A stretch of DNA of 58,074 nucleotides, taken from the NCBI RefSeq assembly GCF_009905615.1, contig NZ_JAAAKW010000024.1, positions 1 to 58,074 on the forward strand. Direction: 5' to 3'. Positions 1 through 7,548 of this stretch are shown piece after piece. How positions within the stretch are numbered: position 1 is the first letter of the stretch; every line of letters begins with the position of its first letter. This DNA is from Pseudomonas sp. SLFW. Its GTDB lineage: Bacteria; Pseudomonadota; Gammaproteobacteria; Pseudomonadales; Pseudomonadaceae. The position numbers were made by a program, and so were the translations under genes. The notes below the pieces were generated by a model, which saw only the letters and a list, made by a program, of their open reading frames with translations, was not told the DNA's origin and searched no databases.

Positions 1-1
1 C

Positions 2-1030
2 GTCAATATCGTCAAGCTCACGTCGCTCGTTTCGGTGATTTCGTTGTATGAAATCCTCGCGGTCGGGCAGCGCTTGTACACCCAGAACTTCCGGGTGCTG
101 GAGACCATGCTCGGCGTCGCGTTCTACTACGTGTTCATCGTCACCGTGGTGGGCTGGCTGCTGTCGTACCTGGAGCGTCGGCTGGACTTCACGGCGGCCA
201 AAAACACCGCACCCACGGCGGGCCCTTCTCCTGCGCTGGGTGTATTGCCTGCGCGAGAAACGGCCACGGGCGAGACCGCGTTGGAGATCGTCGGGGCGAA
301 GAAAAGCTACGGCAGTCTGGAAGTGTTGAAGGGCATCGGGCTGAGCATCAAGCGCGGGCAAGTGGTGTCGATCATCGGGCCGTCGGGTTCGGGCAAGACC
401 TCGTTGATTCGCGCCATGAACGGCCTTGAGCCGCTGGACAGCGGCAAGGTGTTGCTGCATGGCAAACCGTTCCTGGACGCCGACGCGGGGAAGGTCGTGC
501 CGTCGCTGGATCAGGCGGTGGACATCGGCATGGTGTTCCAGAACTTCAACCTGTTCCCGCACAAGACCGTGTTGGAAAACGTGACCCTGGCGCCGGCTTA
601 TCACAAGCGTGGTTCGAAGGCGGCGTGCGAAGGATCGGCCCGCGCCATCCTGCAGAAAGTCGGCTTGAGCGAGCATGTGCACAAGTACCCGCATCAACTG
701 TCCGGTGGGCAGCAACAGCGGGTCGCGATTGCGCGGGCCATGGCGATGCAGCCTTCGATGATCCTGTTCGACGAGCCGACCTCGGCGCTGGACCCTGAGC
801 TGGTCGGTGACGTGCTGCGCTGCATCGAGGACCTGGCAAGTGAAGGCATGACCATGGTCATCGTCACCCACGAAATGGAGTTCGCGTTCAAAGTGTCGGA
901 CCGGGTGATCTTCATGGAGCAAGGCGTGGTGGTCAAAGACGCCTCACCGGCGGACATGATGCGGTCTTCGGATCAGCGCATCACCCGGTTCATCGGCAAC
1001 TCGGAGCATTTCAAACTTCGGGCGGTGTGA
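2..1030 (+). CDS. Fused amino-acid ABC transporter permease/ATPase (5' truncated by window)
   Basis: The frame is open from base 2, so the true start lies upstream. The visible N-terminal part (about 60 residues, with LTSLVSVISLYEILAVGQ and one hydrophobic segment ending at YLERRLD) matches the C-terminal end of a HisM/ArtQ-type polar amino-acid permease. A linker of about 35 residues rich in Ala, Pro and Thr leads to a complete ATP-binding domain: Walker A GPSGSGKT, Q-loop VFQNFNLFPH, signature LSGGQQQR, Walker B ILFDEPTSALD and switch His in VTHEM. Permease and ATPase are therefore one polypeptide, whereas they are usually separate subunits. The likely role is energising amino-acid or opine-like uptake with a binding protein encoded upstream. 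It is convergent with the next gene and shares a terminator with it. Confidence 0.85.
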   Translation, partial: VNIVKLTSLVSVISLYEILAVGQRLYTQNFRVLETMLGVAFYYVFIVTVVGWLLSYLERRLDFTAAKNTAPTAGPSPALGVLPARETATGETALEIVGAKKSYGSLEVLKGIGLSIKRGQVVSIIGPSGSGKTSLIRAMNGLEPLDSGKVLLHGKPFLDADAGKVVPSLDQAVDIGMVFQNFNLFPHKTVLENVTLAPAYHKRGSKAACEGSARAILQKVGLSEHVHKYPHQLSGGQQQRVAIARAMAMQPSMILFDEPTSALDPELVGDVLRCIEDLASEGMTMVIVTHEMEFAFKVSDRVIFMEQGVVVKDASPADMMRSSDQRITRFIGNSEHFKLRAV

Positions 1031-1069
1031 TCACTGGACTGGGCTTGAGTGCAATGACGTTATGCGCCA

Positions 1070-1105
1070 AACGGGTGGGAGCCAAGAAGCCGGCTCCCAC
1101 CCGTT
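1070..1105. terminator. Perfect 14-bp inverted repeat, bidirectional terminator or REP-like element
   Basis: AACGGGTGGGAGCC and its exact complement GGCTCCCACCCGTT flank an 8-base loop. It lies in the 120-base gap between two convergent genes, so it can end transcripts from both sides. The GTGGGAGCC core resembles the dispersed palindromic repeats common in Pseudomonas intergenic regions. No U-tract follows. Confidence 0.7.
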
Positions 1106-1150
1106 GGTGTGCCGCTTGCTAGCCCTGTGGCTGACAGCGGCAGTGAGGGC

Positions 1151-2572
1151 TCAAACCATCGCCTGATAAAACGCCAACGGCTGATCGAGAATGTCGCGCA
1201 GTCGTTTCAGACCTTCTTCAAGCATCTGCCGGTTGTCGGCGGCACCCAGGGAGATGCGCACCGATTCACTGGGCCTGTGACCTGATGCCGGGGAAAAGCT
1301 CGACGCGGGCAGCAGCTTGATGTGTTGGCGTTCTGCCTGATGGGCGAAATCCAGCGCCTGCCACGGCTGTGGAAGGTGCAGCCAGATGTGCGACCCCTGG
1401 GGCGGCGCGCTGAAGTTCAGGTCGGCGAACACCTGACCTGCTATCAGCAGTCGTGCCGCGTTTTCGGCGCGGATGGCCTGGGTCAGGTTTTGCAGGATGC
1501 CGTTGTCGATCCACTGCGAGGCGAGCTCAGCGAACAACGGCGAGACCATCATGGTCATCGCCTGCATCAGGCCCGCGATCTCTTGTGCGCTGCGAATGTC
1601 AGGCGCGCACAGATAAGCGAGGCGCAGCGCCGGAGTGGCGCATTTGGAGAGGGTCGCGATGTGCCACGTGAGTTCAGGGGCCAGCTGTGCCAGGGACGTC
1701 AGCCCGTTGGCGGCGATGTTGGAGTAGGGGTCGTCCTCGATGAGGGTGACGCGGTGGCGGCGGGCAATCTCGGCAATTTTCAGGCGTCGCGCTTCCGGCA
1801 ACGTCGCCGTCGTCGGGTTATCGATATTCGGGACCACATACAACGCCATGAGCGCGTGCCGTTGGCAGGCCTGCTCGAAGTCTTCAGGGATCAGCCCTTC
1901 GGCGTCCATGGAGACAGGCACCAGGTCCAGGCCCAGTTGCCGGGCGACGGTGTGAATGCCGGGGTAGCAGAACTGCCCCACAGCCAGCGACCGCGAAGTG
2001 CGGCTCAACAGATGGCAGATCGCGAACAGCGCGCTCTGGGCGCCGGAGGTGAGGATCACACGGTCGGCGCTGATCTGCTCGATCCGTTGCGTCAGCCAGG
2101 AGGCCCCAGCGATGCGGTGGCGCAGGTTTCCCCCGGTTTCCTGATAGTTGAAGCTGGCGACGTCGCCGATGGTTGCGAACGCCCGACCCATCTCCTTGAC
2201 GATCAGTGCATTGATTTCCTGGCCTTCGGTGCGGGGCGGGCTGTTCTTGCTCAGGTCCAGCATCGGCGCTTCGGGGGCGGTCGGGGGGGAGATGCGAGTT
2301 TCCCCCGCCACGCAGGTGCCGCTGCCCGTGCGGGTTTCGATGAGGCCATCGTCCCGCGCCATGCCATACGCCTTGGTCACGGTGGTCAGGTCGACCCCCA
2401 GTAGCTTGGCCAGGGTACGTTGGGGCGGCAGGGAGTCTCCAGGTTGCAGTCGGCCGTTTTCAATGTCGGCAACGATGGCCTGGTAGATGCCGAGGTATTT
2501 GAAAGAAGCCGTGAGGTCGAGCCATGCATTCCATTGTCGGCGCGGCGAAGGACGGGGTTCGGAGATGGGCAT
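1151..2572 (-). CDS. MocR-type (GntR HTH plus aminotransferase fold) regulator, EnuR-like candidate
   Basis: 473 aa. Residues about 25-95 form a GntR winged helix (GDSLPPQRTLAKLLGVDLTTVTKAYG). The rest is a fold-type I aminotransferase domain with PLP-site residues: N249 (VVPNIDNP), D280 and Y283 (IEDDPYSN), and Lys310 (TLSKCATPALRLAYL). MocR proteins use PLP or a PLP adduct as effector; EnuR, the ectoine-catabolism regulator, belongs to this family. The gene is divergent from the ehu-like operon and is probably its direct regulator through the repeats in 2573-2780. The start at 2572 gives the usual family length; the ribosome site is weak. Assignment of the effector as an ectoine breakdown product is inference. 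Confidence 0.85.
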   Translation of the reverse strand: MPISEPRPSPRRQWNAWLDLTASFKYLGIYQAIVADIENGRLQPGDSLPPQRTLAKLLGVDLTTVTKAYGMARDDGLIETRTGSGTCVAGETRISPPTAPEAPMLDLSKNSPPRTEGQEINALIVKEMGRAFATIGDVASFNYQETGGNLRHRIAGASWLTQRIEQISADRVILTSGAQSALFAICHLLSRTSRSLAVGQFCYPGIHTVARQLGLDLVPVSMDAEGLIPEDFEQACQRHALMALYVVPNIDNPTTATLPEARRLKIAEIARRHRVTLIEDDPYSNIAANGLTSLAQLAPELTWHIATLSKCATPALRLAYLCAPDIRSAQEIAGLMQAMTMMVSPLFAELASQWIDNGILQNLTQAIRAENAARLLIAGQVFADLNFSAPPQGSHIWLHLPQPWQALDFAHQAERQHIKLLPASSFSPASGHRPSESVRISLGAADNRQMLEEGLKRLRDILDQPLAFYQAMV

Positions 2573-2780
2573 CAGGCAGGTAGACCGTATTGTATGGTTT
2601 CGACCTGAATGTATGGGTAAAACGTCTGTTATTCAACCTGAAGTTGTCTTTTTCAGTTATTCAAGGGCGAATAGGGGCCTTCTACTGAAGAAAAAGGCAT
2701 ACATTCATAATTATTCGATATTAAGTGTATGGTTTTTTGTATGGTAGTTTTTCACCATCATTAGGGGAGGAGGAAATACA
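2573..2780. promoter_or_regulatory. Divergent MocR/ehu control region with repeated TGTATGG boxes
   Basis: AT-rich 208-base stretch between divergent genes. TGTATGG occurs at 2591-2597, 2610-2616, 2726-2732 and 2738-2744, and its complement CATACA at 2698-2703. The two pairs are spaced 19 and 12 bases start to start. MocR regulators such as GabR bind direct repeats containing ATACCA, close to the complement of TATGGT seen here. A strong Shine-Dalgarno, GGGGAGGAGG, precedes the ATG at 2781. Confidence 0.55.
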
Positions 2781-3635
2781 ATGCTGCGCTCAATGTTGGT
2801 GGGTCTCACGTTAGGTTTGTCGTTGGTGTCAGTCGCTCATGCCGATGATTTGCTGGACGCAGTCAAGGCCGGGAAGCCGGTCAGGGTCGGCTTTGCCGAG
2901 CAGGAGCCGTTTATCGTCAGTGGCCCCAACGGCAAGCTGGTGGGGTATGAAGCGGATCTGCTGAAGGCGGTGCTGGCGAAGTTTGGCAACAGCCAGCTTG
3001 AAGCGGTGCCCACCCAGTTCGGCGCGCTGATCCCCGGTTTGCAGGCCCGTCGGTTCGACGTGATCGCGTCCGATCTGTACATCCGCCCGGACCGCTGCAA
3101 GCTGGTGGCGTTCGCCGAACCGACGCACATCGTCAATGACGGGATTGTCGTGAAGACGGGTAACCCCAAGGGCATTCGCAGCTACGCAGACATCGCCAAA
3201 GACCCGTCCATCAAGGTCGGTTACCTCACGGGCGGTGGCCCCATCGCCGACCACGCACTGGCCGCCGGTGTGAAGGCCGAGCAACTGGTCACGCTGCCTG
3301 ACGTTGCATCGCTGTTCGCCGCCGTGAAGACCGGTCGTATCGATGCGTTTCTGAACACGGCGGTGACGGTTGCTGCCACGTTGAAGACCGCGAACGATCC
3401 GGGCCTTGAGCGCGTTCAACCGTTCGCCCAGGCCGTGATCAACGGCAAGCCTGCGTCAGGGATTGGCAGCTTCGCGTTCCGTCGCGAGAACCAGGCCTTT
3501 GTCGATGCGTTCAACACGTACTTGCAGGAAATCCTCACGTCCGGTGAGGCGGCGAAGATCGGCCAACCTTATGGCTTCTCCGCGGAAGACATCCCGACCG
3601 GTGATGTGAAACTGGCAAGCCTTTGCGCTGAATGA
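2781..3635 (+). CDS. ehuB: Periplasmic substrate-binding protein, EhuB-like (ectoine/amino-acid family 3)
   Basis: 284 aa. An N-terminal Sec signal peptide (about residues 1-21, ending SVAHA before DDLLD) is followed by a family-3 solute-binding fold: VGFAEQEPF near the start, GYEADLLKAV, and DVIASDLYIRPDRC, where EhuB proteins also carry a PxRC-type segment. It would deliver an ectoine-like or amino-acid ligand to the two permeases encoded just downstream. The start is supported by a GGAGGAGG ribosome site. First gene of an operon running to about 9.5 kb. The Ehu assignment rests on the gene order B-C-D-A and on the EctC homologue downstream; another polar amino acid or cyclic amidine is possible. 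Confidence 0.75.
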   Translation: MLRSMLVGLTLGLSLVSVAHADDLLDAVKAGKPVRVGFAEQEPFIVSGPNGKLVGYEADLLKAVLAKFGNSQLEAVPTQFGALIPGLQARRFDVIASDLYIRPDRCKLVAFAEPTHIVNDGIVVKTGNPKGIRSYADIAKDPSIKVGYLTGGGPIADHALAAGVKAEQLVTLPDVASLFAAVKTGRIDAFLNTAVTVAATLKTANDPGLERVQPFAQAVINGKPASGIGSFAFRRENQAFVDAFNTYLQEILTSGEAAKIGQPYGFSAEDIPTGDVKLASLCAE

Positions 3636-3695
3636 CAGCTGAATGACACAGGCGGGGTGCCTTTGAGGGCGCTCCGTTTGGATGGGAAACGTTTC

Positions 3696-4358
3696 ATGGA
3701 AATGGTCTGGGAATACCGCTACGAATTTTTGACCGGGCTCTGGTGGACGATCCGCCTGACGGTAGTATCAGCAATCCTCGCGCTGGTACTGGCACTCGTC
3801 GCGGGGTTGGCCCGCTCGTCGCGCAGGCGTTGGCTGAATGTCCCGGCGGCGTTGTACGTCGAGTTCTTTCGCGGCACGTCAGCCTTGGCTCAGTTGTTCT
3901 GGCTGTTCTACGTGTTGCCGTATCTGGGGGTCGACCTCACGCCATTTCAATGTGGCGTGGTGGGCCTCGGTTTGTGCTTCAGCGCCTATGGGGCGGAAGT
4001 GGTGCGGACCTGTATCGAAGCCGTTCCCAAGGGGCAGCTCGATGCGGCCGCTGCGCTGAACCTCGGGCGCTTCAACACCCTCCGGGTGGTGGTGTTGCCC
4101 GAGGCGCTGATCATGATGATGCCGTTGTTCAACAACCTGCTGATCGAACTGATCAAAGCGACGTCGCTGGTGTCGCTGATCACCATTCCAGACCTTGCGT
4201 TTCAAGCGAAATCCATTATCTCCAAGACCTATCAGTCGGGTGCGGTCTTGTTGGCGACGCTGGTGATGTACCTGCTCATTTCGCTGCTGGTGTCCTCGTC
4301 GATGCGCAAGCTGGAAGGCGTGCTGGCCCGTGGGCGAAACGCGAGGAGTGAGGCATGA
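3696..4358 (+). CDS. ehuC: ABC transporter permease, EhuC-like
   Basis: About 220 aa from the ATG at 3696 (MEMVWEYRYEFLTGLWWTI); a GTG at 3657 would add 13 unusual residues. It is a HisM/GlnP-type inner-membrane permease with several hydrophobic segments. The cytoplasmic coupling (EAA-type) loop is around EAVPKGQLDAAAALNLGRFNTLRVVVLPEAL, where it contacts the ATPase. It forms a heterodimer with the next gene product. The stop overlaps the next start (ATGA at 4355), so translation is coupled. Confidence 0.8.
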   Translation: MEMVWEYRYEFLTGLWWTIRLTVVSAILALVLALVAGLARSSRRRWLNVPAALYVEFFRGTSALAQLFWLFYVLPYLGVDLTPFQCGVVGLGLCFSAYGAEVVRTCIEAVPKGQLDAAAALNLGRFNTLRVVVLPEALIMMMPLFNNLLIELIKATSLVSLITIPDLAFQAKSIISKTYQSGAVLLATLVMYLLISLLVSSSMRKLEGVLARGRNARSEA

Positions 4359-5020
4359 CGATGGATTTTTCCTGGTCGTTCGCCGCACAGATCGCACCCA
4401 CGCTCGCCAATGGCGCAGGGGTCGCGTTCGTCGCGGCCATTGGCGGGTTTGCCGTGGCACTGGTGGCGGGCGGGATTCTCGCCACGCTGCAACGCTCGGG
4501 TCATCGCGGGTGTGTGTGGGCAGGGCGCGGGTTGATGGAATTACTGCGGTCCACGCCATTGCTGATTCAGGTCTACTTCCTGTTTTTCGTATTGCCGCAG
4601 ATGGGCATCGTGCTCAACCCGGTGGCTACCGGTGTCGTCGCGCTGGGGCTGTATCACGGCGCCTATGTCGCCGAAGCGTATCGCGCGGTGCTGGAAAGTC
4701 TGCCTTCCGGGCAATGGGACGCCAGTGACAGCCTGCGCTTCAGCCGCTACCAGGCGTATCGCCACCTGATGCTGCCCCAGCTGATACAACCGCTGACGCC
4801 TGCCTTGGGCAATACCTTCATCACGATGCTTAAGGACACGCCGATTCTGGCGGCGGTGTCCGTCCCGGAATTGATGTTCGCGGCCAATGATGTGGGGGCG
4901 CAGAGCTTCCGTTATGTCGAGCCGATCACCCTCGCTGCACTGGCCTATCTGGCCATGAGCGCGGTCGCGGCCCTGTTTGTATTCGTGTTGCGTCACTGGA
5001 CGCAGAGTCGTCATCAATGA
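4355..5020 (+). CDS. ehuD: ABC transporter permease, EhuD-like
   Basis: 221 aa, second polar-amino-acid permease of the importer. It has a long first hydrophobic region (residues about 10-45), the coupling loop ESLPSGQWDASDSLRFSRYQAYRHLMLPQ, and a C-terminal helix before HWTQSRHQ. The start overlaps the preceding stop by 4 bases and its own stop overlaps the ATPase start (ATGA at 5017). This very tight spacing indicates one transcript and matched subunit amounts. The family assignment is firm; the substrate is inferred from context. Confidence 0.8.
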   Translation: MTMDFSWSFAAQIAPTLANGAGVAFVAAIGGFAVALVAGGILATLQRSGHRGCVWAGRGLMELLRSTPLLIQVYFLFFVLPQMGIVLNPVATGVVALGLYHGAYVAEAYRAVLESLPSGQWDASDSLRFSRYQAYRHLMLPQLIQPLTPALGNTFITMLKDTPILAAVSVPELMFAANDVGAQSFRYVEPITLAALAYLAMSAVAALFVFVLRHWTQSRHQ

Positions 5021-5787
5021 CTGAAATGATTTCGTTTGAAAACGTCAGCAAACGCTTCGGCAAGACCGTGGTGCTGGACCAGTTCAGCTTCAGCCTGAAT
5101 CGCGGCGACAAGGTCGCGATCATTGGCCCCAGTGGTTCGGGCAAGTCCACGTTGCTGCGCATCCTCATGGCGCTGGAAGGCATCGACAGCGGCAAGGTGT
5201 CGCTCGATGGCGAAGCGCTCTGGCATGCCGCCGAAGGCAAGCAACGCATCCCACCCACCCGCAAGCACTTGCAACGCATGCGTTCGTTGGTGGGCATGGT
5301 GTTCCAGAGCTTCAACCTGTTTCCGCATTTGACTGCCCTCGACAATGTCGCCACAGCGCCGCGTCTGGTGCTGGGGCTGTCCCGTGAGGACGCAGAGCAA
5401 CGAGCACGTGCGCTGTTGGAGCAGGTCGGTCTGTGCGACAAGCTCAGCCACTACCCCTCCACCTTGTCCGGCGGCCAGCAGCAACGCGTGGCGATTGCCA
5501 GGGCGATGGCGCTGGAACCGAAGATCATGCTCTTCGACGAAGCCACCTCCGCGCTGGACCCGGAGCGGGTAGGGGAAGTGCTGGAAGTCATGCGCGCGCT
5601 GGCTCATGAGAGGGACCTGACGATTATCGTCGTCACCCACCAGATTGGTGTGGCGAGGGCGATTGCCGACCGCATCTGCTTCATGGAGAACGGCAAGATC
5701 GTCGAGCAAGGGGCGCCTGGCCGTCTGCTGGATTCGCCACAGAATGATCGCACCCGGGCTTTTTTGCGGGCGGTGCACCTTGAGTAA
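5017..5787 (+). CDS. ehuA: ABC transporter ATP-binding protein, EhuA-like
   Basis: 256 aa, a complete polar-amino-acid ATPase: Walker A GPSGSGKST, Q-loop VFQSFNLFPH, signature LSGGQQQR, Walker B IMLFDEATSALDPE, switch His VTHQ. It carries ATSALD where most homologues have PTSALD. It powers the EhuCD-like permease pair and is translationally coupled to ehuD. The sequence resembles the ATPase half of the fused gene at 2-1030, so two amino-acid-type ABC systems sit side by side here. Confidence 0.82.
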   Translation: MTEMISFENVSKRFGKTVVLDQFSFSLNRGDKVAIIGPSGSGKSTLLRILMALEGIDSGKVSLDGEALWHAAEGKQRIPPTRKHLQRMRSLVGMVFQSFNLFPHLTALDNVATAPRLVLGLSREDAEQRARALLEQVGLCDKLSHYPSTLSGGQQQRVAIARAMALEPKIMLFDEATSALDPERVGEVLEVMRALAHERDLTIIVVTHQIGVARAIADRICFMENGKIVEQGAPGRLLDSPQNDRTRAFLRAVHLE

Positions 5788-5827
5788 CGCCGCTCGTTCA
5801 GGCGCCACTGACACGCGAGGAATGTTC

Positions 5828-7117
5828 ATGTCTTTCAGCAAGCACGTCGCCGCCCAGGCCGTGGCGGTCGCGCGGCACCGTGATCAGTCCGGGACCGGTA
5901 TTTTGCGCGACCGTTTTTTGCAAGCTCAACAGCAAGCGGGCGCGTGGGACACCCTGAGCGGGTTTGGTATCGTGCCGCCGCTGAGCGGGCTGACGCTGGC
6001 GGTCAAAGCCTGTTTCGATGTGCGCGGCTGGCCGACCACCGCAGGCTCCCGGGTGCTGGCCAACGCATCGCCTGCCTCGGCTGATGCCCCGCTGGTCGCG
6101 GCGTTGAGCCAGTTGGGCGCGGTGATCACCACGCAAACCAACATGACCGAGTTTGCTTTCGGGGCGTTGGGATTGAATCCTCACTTCGGCACGCCGGTCA
6201 CGCCACTGGACGCGACCGGTCAGCGCATCGCCGGAGGCTCGACCTCGGGCGGCGCGGTGGCCGTGGCGTCAGGCCTTGCAGACATCGCACTGGGCAGCGA
6301 CACCAGCGGCTCCGTGCGTATCCCAGCAGCGTTCTGCGGCGTGACAGGCTTCAAGCCGAGCAAGGAGCGTTATCGCGACGACGGCATGCTCTTCCTGTCG
6401 CCGACGTTCGACGTTCCGGGTTTCATCGCCAAGGACGTCGAGACGCTGCTGCGGGTCGATCAGGCGCTGGTGCCCGATGAGCCGGCCCTGCATGCTGTGA
6501 CCCTGCGCGGTCGCCGGTTTCTGATGCCCCCGACGTTTGCTTTGGCCCACGCCGACGCGGCGGTCACCGAACGCTTTCACGCCGCGATTGCACGGCTCAG
6601 AAGCGCGGGCGCCGAGGTGATCGAACAAGAGTGGCCCGAGCTCGCGGACTTCGGTGAAATCGCCATTGAGGGCGGCATCATCATTGCCGAGGCCTTCACC
6701 TGGCACCGCGAGTTCCTGCAAGACCGCGCGCACCTCTACGACCCGAGAGTCGGGCCACGCATCGCTTTGGGCGAGCGGGTCACGGCCAGCGCCTACCTCG
6801 CCGCGCAGCAAAAACTGACGCAGTGCAAGACCGATTACGCACAGCGCATGAGCGAGTACGACGCGCTCCTCACACCGACGGTGCCTTTCCTGCCGCCTAC
6901 ACTCAGCGAGCTTGAAGACGACCCGACCTACTACCGAACAAACCGTCTGGCGTTTCGCCTGACCGAAGTCGCCAACCGGATCGACGCCCCGAGCGTGAGC
7001 CTCCCGGCGGCAACCTCAGAACCCATCGGCCTCTGCCTGACCGGCCACCGTGACGGCGACCGTGCGTTGTTGCACCTGCCCGGTCGGTCCAGACGGCCCT
7101 GCATCTTGAACCCCTGA
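5828..7117 (+). CDS. Amidase-signature family hydrolase
   Basis: About 429 aa from the ATG at 5828, which a GAGG site precedes by 7 bases; an ATG at 5822 is less well placed. The Ser-cisSer-Lys triad of the amidase-signature family is visible: Lys60 (AVKACFD), GGSTSGG at 136-142 (cis-Ser S140) and nucleophile Ser162 in SDTSGSVRIP. Such enzymes cleave amides or acyl-amino groups in the cytoplasm. In this operon it could remove the acetyl group from N-acetyl-diaminobutyrate or open an amide made by the EctC homologue; that role is inference. It follows ehuA by 40 bases and precedes ectC by 15, in the same operon. Confidence 0.8.
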   Translation: MSFSKHVAAQAVAVARHRDQSGTGILRDRFLQAQQQAGAWDTLSGFGIVPPLSGLTLAVKACFDVRGWPTTAGSRVLANASPASADAPLVAALSQLGAVITTQTNMTEFAFGALGLNPHFGTPVTPLDATGQRIAGGSTSGGAVAVASGLADIALGSDTSGSVRIPAAFCGVTGFKPSKERYRDDGMLFLSPTFDVPGFIAKDVETLLRVDQALVPDEPALHAVTLRGRRFLMPPTFALAHADAAVTERFHAAIARLRSAGAEVIEQEWPELADFGEIAIEGGIIIAEAFTWHREFLQDRAHLYDPRVGPRIALGERVTASAYLAAQQKLTQCKTDYAQRMSEYDALLTPTVPFLPPTLSELEDDPTYYRTNRLAFRLTEVANRIDAPSVSLPAATSEPIGLCLTGHRDGDRALLHLPGRSRRPCILNP

Positions 7118-7132
7118 CATGAGAGAACACCC

Positions 7133-7519
7133 ATGATCGTGCGCACCCTGGAACAGCTCGCTCAAACCGGCAGTCACGTCGTCACCGAGAAGTGGCGCAG
7201 CACCCGCCTGATCGTCAAGTCCGATGGTCTCGGGTATTCGGTGCATCACACCGTGGTGCCCGAAGGCAACTCCGTTCATTGCCATTACAAAAACCACTAC
7301 GAGACCAATTACTGCATCGCCGGGGAAGGCGAGGTATTGCACGTGGAGAGTGGCGAGACCTTCCCGATCCGGGTGGGCACCACCTACGCACTGGACCAGC
7401 ACGACGAACACATCCTCAAGGCGACCAAGGGCGACCTGCACCTGGTGTGCGTGTTCAATCCGCCGATCCAGGGCAATGAAACCCACAACGCCGACGGCGG
7501 CTACGATGCCGCCAGTTGA
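7133..7519 (+). CDS. ectC: Ectoine-synthase (EctC) family cupin, orphan copy
   Basis: 128 aa, the normal EctC length. EctC closes N-gamma-acetyl-diaminobutyrate to ectoine using a metal in a cupin barrel, and the reaction can run weakly in reverse. Residues matching described metal and substrate positions are present: W21, S23, R25, T40, Y52, H55, E57, Y85, H93, then CVFNP and the G-x-E-x-H motif ending NADGGY. One substrate-pocket position differs: the usual Asn before xT is His38. There is no ectA, ectB, ectD or ask nearby. The gene sits between hydrolase genes in an uptake operon, which favours a degradative or modified reaction. Numbering comparison is from memory of the Paenibacillus lautus enzyme. 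Confidence 0.85.
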   Translation: MIVRTLEQLAQTGSHVVTEKWRSTRLIVKSDGLGYSVHHTVVPEGNSVHCHYKNHYETNYCIAGEGEVLHVESGETFPIRVGTTYALDQHDEHILKATKGDLHLVCVFNPPIQGNETHNADGGYDAAS

Positions 7520-7548
7520 GCCTCTGACGTTTCAGTGAGGGTTTTCGG

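Noticed and set aside
1322..2404. 360-codon open frame antisense to the MocR gene
   Set aside because: Arg/Gln/Gly/Val-rich composition without any recognisable domain; it mirrors the codon bias of the real gene on the other strand.
7133..7519. Start of a full ectoine biosynthesis operon
   Set aside because: No ectA, ectB, ectD or aspartokinase gene is present nearby.
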